From Erysipelotrichaceae bacterium (GTDB lineage: Bacteria > Bacillota_I > Bacilli_A > Erysipelotrichales > Erysipelotrichaceae), in the NCBI GenBank assembly GCA_900759455.1, contig CAAEVI010000015.1:1-15306 (forward strand): a stretch of 15,306 nt of DNA, written 5' to 3'. Numbering within the stretch: the first letter of the stretch is position 1; every line of letters starts with the position of its first letter. Below are positions 7,279 to 15,083 of the stretch, piece after piece. The position numbers and the translations under genes were made by a program. The notes beneath the pieces were generated by a model. The model saw only the letters and a list, made by a program, of their open reading frames with translations. It was not told the origin of the DNA and did no database searches.

Positions 7279-9234
7279 TTATCTTACTGTCGTACCGTTT
7301 GGAAGATCTTTGCAGATGGTTGCCAGATCCAGTGCACTGTCATCATCGGATGCGGCACAAAGGATCATGCCCTGGCTTTCCACTCCGCGCAGCTTTGCCG
7401 GTTTCAGGTTGCTGACAACGATGACCTTACGTCCGACCATCTCTTGCGGTGAGAAGAATTTCGCAATACCGCTGACGATCTGACGTGTCTCATCTCCCAG
7501 ATCTACCTGTTCCACCAGCAGCCGGTCTGCCTTCGGATGTTTTTCACAGGAGACAACAGTTCCCACTTTCAGTTCCACTTTGGCGAAGTCATCGATCGTG
7601 ATCAGTTCCTTTGTCTCTTTTTTCGCTTCGGCTTCGGCCTGTTCCTGCGCCTTTGCCTCTTTTTCCTTATCCGCTTCCAGCTGCTTCATGAATTCTTCGG
7701 CATCGATACGGGCAAACAGCATTTCCATCTTTTTCACAACGCTGCCGCCTGTCTCCAGATTACCGAAGCTTTCCAGGCTTTCCAGCGTACGCTGTTTTGT
7801 TCCCAGGGCATCGAGGATCTTCTCGCTTGTCTGCGGCATATAGCTTTCCAGCAGCACGGCCGCAAAACGAATGCTTTCCAGCAGGTTATACAATACTGTG
7901 GCCAGACGATCCTTCTTGCTTTCATCTTTGCCCAGGATCCAAGGTGTTGTTTCATCGATATACTTATTCGTACGACGCAGCAGCGTAAAAATCTCATCGA
8001 TCGCATCACCGACACGCAGTTCATCCATTTTCTTTTCAACACGTTTCGGTGTTTCCAAAGCAAGCTGGATCAGCTCGTCATCCACATCTTCCTTCACCTG
8101 CGGATTACTGATGACACCGCCGAAGTATTTGTTTGACATGGAAACCGTACGGCTGACCAGGTTTCCGAGAATATTGGCCAGATCCGAATTCACACGCTCA
8201 ACGACCAGATCCCATGTGATCGTTCCGTCCTGAGCAAACGGCATTTCATGCAGTACGAAATAACGTACGGCATCCACACCGAAATAATGTACCAGATCAT
8301 CCGCATAAATCGCATTTCCTTTGGATTTTGACATTTTGCCGTCTCCGACCAGCAGCCACGGATGTCCGAATACCTGTTTCGGCAGCGGCACATCAAGCGC
8401 CATCAGCATGATCGGCCAGTAAATGGTATGGAAACGCAGAATATCTTTTCCGATGATATGCACATCTGCCGGCCAGTATTTCTTAAAGTTTTCACCGTGA
8501 TTGCCGTCCGCATCATAGCCCAGCGAAGTAATATAGTTTGTCAGGGCATCGATCCATACATAGATGACATGACGAGGATCAAAATCGACCGGAATTCCCC
8601 ATGAGAATGATGTACGGGAAACACAGAGATCCTGCAGGCCCGGCTTCAGGAAGTTGTTGACCATCTCGTTTTTGCGTGACTCCGGCTGGATGAATTCCGG
8701 ATGATCTTCAATGTACTTCATCAAACGGTCCGCATATTTCTGCATACGGAAGAAATACGCTTCTTCCTTTGCTTTTTTGACCGGGCGGCCGCAGTCCGGA
8801 CAGCATCCGTCAATCAGCTGGCTTTCGGTCCAGAAAGACTCACAAGGCGTACAATACATTCCCTCATAAGTTCCCTTGTAGATATCGCCCTGTTCATACA
8901 GGCGGCGGAAGATCTTCTGCACCTGCTTCTCATGTGCTTCATCCGTTGTACGGATAAAATAGTCATAGCTTGTGTTCATCATATCGAACGTCTTGCGGAC
9001 GGTCGCTGCGACACCGTCAACGAATTCTTTCGGCGTTACGCCCTGTTCCTTTGCTTTTTCTTCTATTTTCTGACCATGCTCATCTGTTCCTGTCTGAAAA
9101 AACACATCATATCCCTGTGCACGGCGATAACGGGCAATCGCATCTGTCAAGACGATCTCATATGTATTGCCGATGTGAGGTTTTCCGGATGTATAAGCAA
9201 TCGCAGTCGTAATATAGTACGGTTTCTTTTCCAT
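7279..9234 (-). CDS. metG: Methionine--tRNA ligase with C-terminal tRNA-binding domain
   Basis: A 651-residue class I aminoacyl-tRNA synthetase that charges tRNA-Met. The HIGH-type signature PHIGN is at 19-23 and KMSKS at 300-304. One zinc knuckle uses C128, C131, C145 and C148. The anticodon-binding helical domain spans roughly 390-535. After an Ala/Glu/Lys-rich linker, an EMAPII/Trbp111-like OB-fold (about 548-651, starting FAKVELKVGTV) completes the protein, as in B. subtilis MetG, which is of similar length. The start is ATG 9234 with AAGGAGG about 7 nt upstream. The in-frame extension to 9432 is the T-box leader and is not coding. Expression is controlled by the T-box, and a strong terminator follows, so metG is monocistronic apart from possible readthrough from the PHP gene. 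Confidence 0.98.
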   Translation of the reverse strand: MEKKPYYITTAIAYTSGKPHIGNTYEIVLTDAIARYRRAQGYDVFFQTGTDEHGQKIEEKAKEQGVTPKEFVDGVAATVRKTFDMMNTSYDYFIRTTDEAHEKQVQKIFRRLYEQGDIYKGTYEGMYCTPCESFWTESQLIDGCCPDCGRPVKKAKEEAYFFRMQKYADRLMKYIEDHPEFIQPESRKNEMVNNFLKPGLQDLCVSRTSFSWGIPVDFDPRHVIYVWIDALTNYITSLGYDADGNHGENFKKYWPADVHIIGKDILRFHTIYWPIMLMALDVPLPKQVFGHPWLLVGDGKMSKSKGNAIYADDLVHYFGVDAVRYFVLHEMPFAQDGTITWDLVVERVNSDLANILGNLVSRTVSMSNKYFGGVISNPQVKEDVDDELIQLALETPKRVEKKMDELRVGDAIDEIFTLLRRTNKYIDETTPWILGKDESKKDRLATVLYNLLESIRFAAVLLESYMPQTSEKILDALGTKQRTLESLESFGNLETGGSVVKKMEMLFARIDAEEFMKQLEADKEKEAKAQEQAEAEAKKETKELITIDDFAKVELKVGTVVSCEKHPKADRLLVEQVDLGDETRQIVSGIAKFFSPQEMVGRKVIVVSNLKPAKLRGVESQGMILCAASDDDSALDLATICKDLPNGTTVR

Positions 9235-9275
9235 ATGCTTCCTCCTTGTCATTCGTGCAGTGCCTGCTGTTCTTC

Positions 9276-9502
9276 GAAAAAATAAAAAAGCCCGCGCCAA
9301 AGGGCGAGAGCTTCGCGGTACCACCTTTTTCATGTATCCAAAAGATACACCTTCAACCGTTAACGCCGGTGCTACGTTTCTTTCTAATGATTCAAAAGAA
9401 CTGCTCCAGAGCCATCTTCCCGCATGCTTCACCGCAGATTTTCACCATCCATCTGCTCTCTGAACGCTTCACACCGGTACTCTTTCCTTCACTGCTTTTA
9501 CA
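9276..9502 (-). ncRNA. T-box riboswitch leader of metG
   Basis: The conserved antiterminator sequence AAGGTGGTACCGCG lies at 9327-9314. It is followed by the competing terminator: stem 9311-9303 with 9298-9290 (9 bp, one mismatch), then a T-rich run at 9289-9277. Upstream, stem I shows the AGAGAGC bulge motif and a GCAGAT/ATCTGC hairpin with a GGATGGTGAAA-type apical loop (about 9456-9434). A TGAAGCATGCG stretch follows on the 3' side, where the specifier is expected; its ATG at 9425-9423 is a Met codon and fits metG. A stem III hairpin TGTATC/GATACA precedes the T-box. Uncharged tRNA-Met should favour antitermination. The 5' end is inferred from the promoter. Confidence 0.93.
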
Positions 9503-9508
9503 GACACA

Positions 9509-9517
9509 AGTATATCA
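9509..9517 (-). promoter_or_regulatory. metG: Extended -10 promoter of the metG T-box transcript
   Basis: The minus strand carries TGATATACT, i.e. TG-N-TATACT, at 9517-9509. The only -35-like hexamer, TAGACA at 9533-9528, is 13 bp away, too close for a normal spacer, so recognition probably rests on the extended -10. The start would be near 9502, just before stem I. Confidence 0.55.
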
Positions 9518-9562
9518 TAAAACCTTTTGTCTAGCTATGTTTTTTTCAATCCGTTTGTTTTC

Positions 9563-10390
9563 TTATGCCGCAAAGGCCGCAAGCGGCATCGGAATAAATC
9601 CTTTTTCCTGATCCAGGACCATCATCTCTTCAAACCCGCAGTCTTTGATCAGCTTCAATGCCTCTCTGTAACAGCAATCCAGCATGTCCTTGTTATGACA
9701 GTCACTGTTCAGACAGATCTTTCCGCCTTGTTTTGCTATATAGGACAACAACAAAGCATGCGGATAAGGTGTCTTTCGATACCCGCGGGCGATCGCCCCC
9801 GTATTCACTTCGAAGATCTTGCCGCTTTTGATCAGCACATCAATACAGTCATACGCCAGCTGCAGATAATCGGGGTCATCGAAAGCGATCCATGACTCAT
9901 CTTCATTGAACTTCGTCAGAAGATCGACATGGCCGACAATATCCACTTCATCCATTGCGGCAATCTTTTTCACTTCTTCAAAATATGCCCGTGCATAAGA
10001 CAGGAAGCTGCCATAATGACGAACAATCTGCACGGTGATCTCACTGCTTTCATCGACAGCCAGATACGCGTCGCCGCATGTTACGAAATGCACACTGCCG
10101 ATGATGTAATCATACGGTTGATGCTTCACAAAACGTTTTCCCAGCACATCCTGTTCAATGCCCAGAAACAGCTGAATCCGATCCCGATATTTTGCTTTGG
10201 CCTGCTGCACATCCCGGATATACCGCTCGGTATTTTGATCATCCATGGAATACTGATCGATGCGGCGGCAGTTGCCGTGACCGGAAAAGCCCAGCGTCGT
10301 AAAACCTTTATCGATGGCTGCACGCACCATTTCCTCCACACTGTCTTTACCGTCACAGTAAAGTGTATGGGTATGTAAATTCTGTTTCAT
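9563..10390 (-). CDS. PHP-domain phosphoesterase, histidinol-phosphatase-like
   Basis: A 275-residue protein with the full PHP metal-binding set: H6-T-H8 near the N-terminus, H38 in SGHG, E79 in LGIEQDV, H101 in GSVHF, H154 in VGHVD, and D230/H232 in NSDCH. Length and motif order match HisJ/HisK-type histidinol phosphatases, which hydrolyse L-histidinol phosphate to histidinol. No other histidine gene is in the window, so another small phosphate ester is possible. The start is ATG 10390 with AGAGGTG 5 nt upstream; a GTG at 10396 overlaps that ribosome binding site and is less likely. It has its own promoter. No terminator is seen after it, so transcripts may enter the metG T-box leader. Confidence 0.88.
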   Translation of the reverse strand: MKQNLHTHTLYCDGKDSVEEMVRAAIDKGFTTLGFSGHGNCRRIDQYSMDDQNTERYIRDVQQAKAKYRDRIQLFLGIEQDVLGKRFVKHQPYDYIIGSVHFVTCGDAYLAVDESSEITVQIVRHYGSFLSYARAYFEEVKKIAAMDEVDIVGHVDLLTKFNEDESWIAFDDPDYLQLAYDCIDVLIKSGKIFEVNTGAIARGYRKTPYPHALLLSYIAKQGGKICLNSDCHNKDMLDCCYREALKLIKDCGFEEMMVLDQEKGFIPMPLAAFAA

Positions 10391-10410
10391 TCTCACACCT
10401 CTTTTTCTCT

Positions 10411-10438
10411 ATTATAAATGAGCCTGCGTCACTGTACA
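10411..10438 (-). promoter_or_regulatory. Promoter of the PHP phosphoesterase gene
   Basis: A perfect TATAAT on the minus strand (10411-10416) has TGTACA (10433-10438, 4/6 match to -35) 16 bp upstream. It lies between the terminator of the ABC importer operon and the PHP start codon. Confidence 0.6.
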
Positions 10439-10444
10439 ACGCAT

Positions 10445-10474
10445 GAAAAAACCATCCAATCATTGATTGAACGG
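10445..10474 (-). terminator. Rho-independent terminator after the ABC importer operon
   Basis: The minus strand forms a 10-bp stem, CCGTTCAATC (10474-10465) with GATTGGATGG (10461-10452), including two G-U pairs. The loop is about 3 nt and an unbroken T run follows (plus-strand A run 10446-10451). It sits about 15 nt after the ATPase stop codon. Confidence 0.9.
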
Positions 10475-10489
10475 CTGTTTTCATCTGTT

Positions 10490-11509
10490 TCAGTCACGGA
10501 TGGCAAGAATATTGTGCGGTTCGATGCCGACATAGACCTTTTGCCCGATATCGAACAGGGCAAAGCTTCGAAATAATACTTCCGATGTAAAGCGGATGTC
10601 TTTGCAGCGCAGGGTATAGCGAAGAACGTTCCCCCTTGAAATAAAGTCATCGACCACGGCTTCAAACACCAGCATATCCTGATCGTCCATTTTCGTATTC
10701 TGCAGCTGTACGGTTTCCGGACGAATGGCATAGTAACCTTCTTTGAAGTTCCTTTCCGGCAGCAGCACTTTCAGCTTTCGGTCATCCAGAATATTGTAGT
10801 GACCGATGAATTCGGCCGCAAATTTAGAAACAGGATGCGTATAGAGCTGTACCGGTTTTCCGCTTTGTTCTATCTCGCCCTGATTCATGAGATGGATCTG
10901 ATCCGACATGATCATTGCTTCATCCTGATCATGTGTGACAAAGACAGTCGTGATCTTCAGCTCTTTCTGTACCCTTTTGATTTTTTCCTGCAGCTCCCGC
11001 CGCAGTTTGGCATCGATCGCACTCAACGGCTCATCGAGAAGCAGGACCTTTGGCTCCATGACGATTGCCCGGGCAATCGCAACACGCTGCTGCTGACCGC
11101 CGGAAAGCTGACTCGGATAACTTTTCTCCTTGCCCTGCAGATCGACCATTTCCACCGCTCTTTTTACTTTTTCCGCGATCTCTTCTTTTTTCACTTTGGC
11201 AATCTTTAAGCCGAAGGCTATATTTTCTTCCACATTCAGATTCTGAAACAGCGAATACTGTTGGAAGACCATGCCGATTCCGCGTTTTTGAACCGGCTTA
11301 TCCGTAATATCCTCTCCATCCAGAATGATCTTTCCTTCACTGATTCCTTCCAGTCCGGCCAGTGAGCGAAGCAGTGTTGACTTGCCGCATCCGCTTGGTC
11401 CAAGCAAAGTAACCAGTTCCCCTTTTTCGATATTCAGATCGATATTTTTTAACACCTGATGCACGCCGTCATAGCTTTTGCATATTCCGTGAAATTCAAT
11501 GTATGCCAT
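10490..11509 (-). CDS. ABC importer ATP-binding protein (PotA/FbpC/PhnT-like)
   Basis: A 339-residue import-type ATPase. Walker A GPSGCGKST is at 37-45, the Q-loop in VFQQ (81-84), signature LSGGQQQR at 135-142, Walker B VLLLDEP at 155-161, and the switch histidine in THDQDEA (192-198). The last 100 residues form the regulatory/TOBE-like region of the spermidine/iron/phosphonate/molybdate group. All catalytic motifs are intact. It powers the two permeases encoded just before it. The start is ATG 11509, sharing one base with the permease stop (TAATG), so translation is coupled. It is the last gene of the operon. Sequence alone does not fix the substrate. Confidence 0.95.
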   Translation of the reverse strand: MAYIEFHGICKSYDGVHQVLKNIDLNIEKGELVTLLGPSGCGKSTLLRSLAGLEGISEGKIILDGEDITDKPVQKRGIGMVFQQYSLFQNLNVEENIAFGLKIAKVKKEEIAEKVKRAVEMVDLQGKEKSYPSQLSGGQQQRVAIARAIVMEPKVLLLDEPLSAIDAKLRRELQEKIKRVQKELKITTVFVTHDQDEAMIMSDQIHLMNQGEIEQSGKPVQLYTHPVSKFAAEFIGHYNILDDRKLKVLLPERNFKEGYYAIRPETVQLQNTKMDDQDMLVFEAVVDDFISRGNVLRYTLRCKDIRFTSEVLFRSFALFDIGQKVYVGIEPHNILAIRD

Positions 11510-12306
11510 TATGCTTTCCTCCCTTTTGTTGCGGCATTGGAAATAAGTAAGGTCAATGTTGAGATCAGCAGTGTCGTGATAAACAGGATCACGATGATGG
11601 CACTGGATGTCTGACCGGATTTCGACATTGTCTGATACAGGTATATGCCGGCTGTTCGATAAGCGCTGCCGGCAATCATGTTGACAACGACAAAGTCCGC
11701 AAACAGCATGGTAAATGCCAGCATCATTGTTGAAATGATGCCCCTCTTCATCTGCGGGATGACCACCGTGAAAAAGGCGCGGAACTTGCTGCAGCCCAGC
11801 ATTTGCGCAGCTTCAACGACATATTTTACATTCAATGCGTTGATCGTATTTTTCAGACCGCGGAACACATAAGGCAGGATAATGATGCAGTATGCGCCGA
11901 CCAGAAGAAAGATACGGTTGGACAGAAAGCCCGGCTTGCCGGAATACAGAGACAGGATGCCCGCTGCCAGGATCACGCCCTGGATCGCATAAGGAATGTT
12001 GCACAGGATCTCAACGTATTTTTCCAGTTTCGGAAAATACAAAGTCATGACATACAGCACCAGCAGGATCGAGGCAGTACACAGGAAGACCGGAAACGCC
12101 GAAATTACGATCGAACGAAGCAATGAATTAATGAATGCGCCGTCAGAAAAAATGCCGGCGTAAAACTGCAGGGTAAAACCGCTTGGCAGCACATCCATCC
12201 ATTCCGTAAAGATCGAATAGAAGAAAGTCAGCGCCAGAGGCAGGATCAGAAAAGCCGCAACCAGCAATAAAATCAGTCCGTCCCAAAAATGTGTTCTTAT
12301 TTTCAT
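11509..12306 (-). CDS. ABC importer permease, second subunit (PotC/PhnV-like)
   Basis: A 265-residue membrane protein of the MetI/BPD-type permease family, with six hydrophobic segments at about 10-33, 64-90, 100-122, 128-147, 187-210 and 237-256. The cytoplasmic EAA loop EAAQMLGCSKFRAFFTVVIP lies near 165-184 and contacts the ATPase. The start is ATG 12306, overlapping the previous permease stop by 4 nt (ATGA), with GGAGGTGC upstream. It forms the translocation pore together with the preceding permease. Confidence 0.93.
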   Translation of the reverse strand: MKIRTHFWDGLILLLVAAFLILPLALTFFYSIFTEWMDVLPSGFTLQFYAGIFSDGAFINSLLRSIVISAFPVFLCTASILLVLYVMTLYFPKLEKYVEILCNIPYAIQGVILAAGILSLYSGKPGFLSNRIFLLVGAYCIIILPYVFRGLKNTINALNVKYVVEAAQMLGCSKFRAFFTVVIPQMKRGIISTMMLAFTMLFADFVVVNMIAGSAYRTAGIYLYQTMSKSGQTSSAIIVILFITTLLISTLTLLISNAATKGRKA

Positions 12307-13154
12307 GCGGCACCTCCTGCACGTTTCTGCAGCTTATTTGTAACTAAAATCGAAATGACCATCAACAGCATCATGATCAAAGACAGCGCACAGCCGAACT
12401 CCTGATTCTGCACCACTTCTCCGACATACTGCTGCGAAATACGGATCGGAAGCAGCGCCACGTTATTGCTCAGCAGGGCATAAGCCGTTCCATAAGCAGC
12501 CAGCGAATTGGCAAACAAAACAGAGAAAGTGCCCAGGATGCTTGGGATCAGTGACGGAATGGCCACTTTGAACCAGTAGTGAAAGGCATTTCCCCCAAGC
12601 AGATGAACGGCTTCTTTCCACTCTTTTTTTAAACCGGCAAAGATGGGTAACATCAACAGGGAAGCCAGCGGGATCTGAAAATAAACATAAGTCAGCAGCA
12701 GTCCGTTGATCGAATACAGATCGAAATCTGCCAGAAAGCCGATGCCGTAATTTTTTCCGATCAGCGTCAGGATGCCGACATTGCCCAGCAGGATCATGAA
12801 CGCAAATGCCAGCGGCACACCGGCAAAATTACTTGTGATGTTCAGCACGCTGGTAAATACATTGCGCACTTTCACGCTTGCGGCATTGGCCGCTTTCGCT
12901 GCCAGAAAGGCAATCACGATGCCGGCAAATGCGGAAAACAGAGAGATCCATACACTGTTGAAAATGGACTGCTGATACAGACGGGTCGTAAAGATCTTGA
13001 TAAAATGATCGTACGTAAAGCCCCCGCCTCCCTGTTTCGTAAAGCTTTCGATAACGATATTGATCAAAGGAAGTATTTCGAACAGCAATGTGATCAGCGC
13101 AAACGGCAGTACCGCCAGCAGACAGATCGGACTGTTCTTCTTAACCTTCATCAT
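12303..13154 (-). CDS. ABC importer permease, first subunit (PotB/PhnU-like)
   Basis: A 283-residue MetI-type permease. Hydrophobic segments lie at about 12-35, 68-90, 103-125, 146-168, 205-228 and 252-272. The EAA loop is EAVHLLGGNAFHYWFKVAIP around 182-201. The start is ATG 13154 (a second ATG follows directly at 13151) with GGGGG about 8 nt upstream. A TTG at 13163 is too close to that ribosome binding site. The gene starts inside the 3' end of the phosphodiesterase gene (14 nt overlap), which indicates translational coupling between the hydrolase and the transporter. Confidence 0.93.
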   Translation of the reverse strand: MMKVKKNSPICLLAVLPFALITLLFEILPLINIVIESFTKQGGGGFTYDHFIKIFTTRLYQQSIFNSVWISLFSAFAGIVIAFLAAKAANAASVKVRNVFTSVLNITSNFAGVPLAFAFMILLGNVGILTLIGKNYGIGFLADFDLYSINGLLLTYVYFQIPLASLLMLPIFAGLKKEWKEAVHLLGGNAFHYWFKVAIPSLIPSILGTFSVLFANSLAAYGTAYALLSNNVALLPIRISQQYVGEVVQNQEFGCALSLIMMLLMVISILVTNKLQKRAGGAA

Positions 13155-13965
13155 AAAATGCAACCCCCAATGTCTTCATTTTAGCTGATGGTCTTAAGCC
13201 AAGCATATGACACAGCAGCGGTGCCACATCCAGCGTGGTCAGCATTTCGCTGTGAAAGCCGGGAACCGCTGTTTCATCCACGATGTACAAAGCTGTCTTT
13301 CGCTGTTCCTCGCTGTTTCCCCCATGATATCCGCCTGTGCTCATGCCATGATCGGCACCGACAACGACACGGTATCCCGCTTTGATCCACTGCGGCAGAT
13401 AAGTGGACAACAGCTTGTCGTTCTGCATGACAGCATCCCCATACTGTCTGGAACCTGCACCAAAGCGATGTCCGGCATCATCGATATTCATCGGATGGAT
13501 AAAAACAAAATCATAGTCTTCCCGACACATCAGCGCACTCGCAAGCGAATACAGATGATTATCCGGGAACTGATCCTCATAATAGAAGAATCCTTTTTGA
13601 ATGGCAGATGCTTCATCCGCATGCCATACGTCTTTCATCGGATCAAACGGAGCGGAAAGATACAGCTCGCTGATCCAATAGTAAGCCAGTGCCAGGCTTC
13701 GTCTGCCTGTTTCCTTCAGCATCTGAAATAAATGCTGCTGATCGGAAAGACGGCAGATGCTGTTGTTCGTAATGCCGTGCTCATATACCGGTACACCGGT
13801 AAAGATCGTTTCGTACATAGGACGAGAAGAGCTAGGCAGTTCGCCCAGCACTTCATACTTTGCCGCTTTTTGTTTTTCGCACAAATGTTCCAGATAGCCG
13901 AGATGTTCTTTTGCGTAACTTCCCTGAAGTCCGTCAAGCAGAACGTAGACTACTTTATTTTGCAT
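13141..13965 (-). CDS. Type I phosphodiesterase / alkaline-phosphatase-superfamily hydrolase
   Basis: A 274-residue enzyme of the nucleotide pyrophosphatase/phosphodiesterase group. Visible metal and catalytic positions are D11 in LLDGLQ, a serine nucleophile candidate in LPSSSRP (S45-S47, before YETIFTG), the HGITNN motif (63-68), D163 and H166 in DDAGHRFG, D205/H206 in GADHGMS, and H214 in GYHGG. This matches two-metal hydrolases of phosphate diesters and phosphonates such as phosphonoacetate hydrolase. It is shorter than most NPP enzymes (about 400). There is no signal peptide, so it acts in the cytoplasm. It starts at ATG 13965, inside the 3' end of the binding-protein gene (11 nt overlap), and runs into the permease gene. 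Being embedded in the importer operon implies it cleaves the imported compound. The exact substrate is unknown. Confidence 0.85.
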   Translation of the reverse strand: MQNKVVYVLLDGLQGSYAKEHLGYLEHLCEKQKAAKYEVLGELPSSSRPMYETIFTGVPVYEHGITNNSICRLSDQQHLFQMLKETGRRSLALAYYWISELYLSAPFDPMKDVWHADEASAIQKGFFYYEDQFPDNHLYSLASALMCREDYDFVFIHPMNIDDAGHRFGAGSRQYGDAVMQNDKLLSTYLPQWIKAGYRVVVGADHGMSTGGYHGGNSEEQRKTALYIVDETAVPGFHSEMLTTLDVAPLLCHMLGLRPSAKMKTLGVAFYDEG

Positions 13966-15055
13966 ATGCGATTACTTCTTCCTGCCAGGACGTTGCCAGA
14001 TTGGCAACAGAGTTGTCCCATGCCTCTTGATCTTCAATGAAACGGGCATTTTTGTACTGCTCATCCGGAAGCAGTTTTGCCTTTACGTCATCCGGCAAAA
14101 CGACATCGTCACGGATCGGACGGGCATATCCCTTCGCCAAATTGATCTGTCCTTCATCAGAAAGGATATATTCGCGTGCCAGTGCCGCCGCATACGGATG
14201 TTTTGTGTAAGCGTTGATGATCGTGCAGTATCCGCTCTGGATCGCTCCGTCGGAAGGAACAGTAACTTCAAAGTCAGCGTTCGGATTATTTTCCTGGATC
14301 TGTGAACGATAACCAAGTGAGTTGTAATCCCACAGAACAGCTACTTCAATTTCACCTTTTTCCAAACGGGCCACACTGGTGTCTCCCATATCCAGACGTC
14401 CCTGCTCTGCCAGTTTCTTGAAGAAATCAAGACCCGGCTGAATATTGCTTTCACTTCCGCCGAAGGCAATTGCCGCACTGAGCAGACCGCTCTGTGCCTG
14501 TGTTGCGACAGAGACATCACCGATCGTTACATTGTAATCTCCTTCAAGGATATCCTGCCAGCTGGTCGGTGCATCCTTTACCAGATCTTTATTTGTAATA
14601 AAGGTAATCGTTCCGTAATAACCAATGATCCAGTTTCCATCTTCGTCTTTTGCCCAGTCAGGAATACTGTCCCAGTATGAAGTTTTATAAGGAAGTGTCA
14701 GCCCCTGTTCCATTGCGACCGGTCCGAAAGACTGACCGACATCCCCGATATCCTTTGTCGCATCATTTGCCTCGTTTTTAAAGATAGCGAGTTCTTCCGC
14801 ACTGGACATATCTGTATCTGTATGCTTGATGCCATACTGTTCTTCAAGCTCTGTCCATGTTTCCACCCAGTTTGCCCATGTATCCGGCATACCTACGGAA
14901 TTGACCTCTCCTTCTTCCTGTGCTTTGCTTATAATTTCATCCAATGACATGGAATTCAAGTCGATTGCGTTTTTCGTTGCCCCTTCGGAGCATCCTGTCA
15001 GGGTAGCCGCTGCCATCACAGCGCAAACTCCCATCGTCAATAGTCTTTTTTTCAT
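13955..15055 (-). CDS. ABC importer substrate-binding lipoprotein (family 1, FbpA/PotD/PhnS-like)
   Basis: A 366-residue exported lipoprotein. The signal peptide has KKR at 2-4, a hydrophobic core at 5-19, and lipobox LTGC with Cys22 as the lipidated residue. The mature part is a two-lobed periplasmic-binding-protein-type fold, with ITNKDLVKDAPTSWQDIL and later SDEGQINLAKGYARPIR being typical of the COG1840/family 1 group. The paired tyrosines expected in ferric-binding proteins are not obvious, so iron is not favoured; an organic anion fits the operon better. The start is ATG 15055 with AGGAGGAGA about 8 nt upstream; an in-frame ATG at 15076 precedes the ribosome binding site and is rejected. 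First gene of the operon. Confidence 0.92.
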   Translation of the reverse strand: MKKRLLTMGVCAVMAAATLTGCSEGATKNAIDLNSMSLDEIISKAQEEGEVNSVGMPDTWANWVETWTELEEQYGIKHTDTDMSSAEELAIFKNEANDATKDIGDVGQSFGPVAMEQGLTLPYKTSYWDSIPDWAKDEDGNWIIGYYGTITFITNKDLVKDAPTSWQDILEGDYNVTIGDVSVATQAQSGLLSAAIAFGGSESNIQPGLDFFKKLAEQGRLDMGDTSVARLEKGEIEVAVLWDYNSLGYRSQIQENNPNADFEVTVPSDGAIQSGYCTIINAYTKHPYAAALAREYILSDEGQINLAKGYARPIRDDVVLPDDVKAKLLPDEQYKNARFIEDQEAWDNSVANLATSWQEEVIAYAK

Positions 15056-15077
15056 TTTATATCTCCTCCTGGACAAA

Positions 15078-15083
15078 ATTATA
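15078..15083 (-). promoter_or_regulatory. -10 element of the ABC importer operon promoter
   Basis: A perfect TATAAT on the minus strand lies 23 nt upstream of the binding-protein start codon. No good -35 hexamer exists at 16-18 bp: the best is TTCTGA at 16 bp (3/6). A strong -10 with a poor -35 suggests dependence on an activator. Confidence 0.55.

Noticed and set aside
7537..9285. Plus-strand open frames opposite metG (for example 7537-8136 and 8701-9285)
   Set aside because: They are antisense shadows of a strongly conserved synthetase gene, and one crosses the T-box leader.
9235..9432. 66-residue N-terminal extension of MetG
   Set aside because: The stretch is the T-box leader RNA, including its terminator stem. 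The true start has AAGGAGG and begins directly with the MEKKPYYITTAIAYTSG synthetase fold.
10431..10449. ACTGTA near the PHP promoter as a second YtrA-type operator
   Set aside because: Only one half-site is present; no TACAGT follows at 13 bp spacing, and the hexamer overlaps the -35 region by chance.
13955..15055. Iron (FbpA-type) assignment for the binding protein
   Set aside because: The adjacent-tyrosine iron ligand pattern is not evident, and the operon's phosphodiesterase fits an organophosphorus compound better; the assignment is left open.
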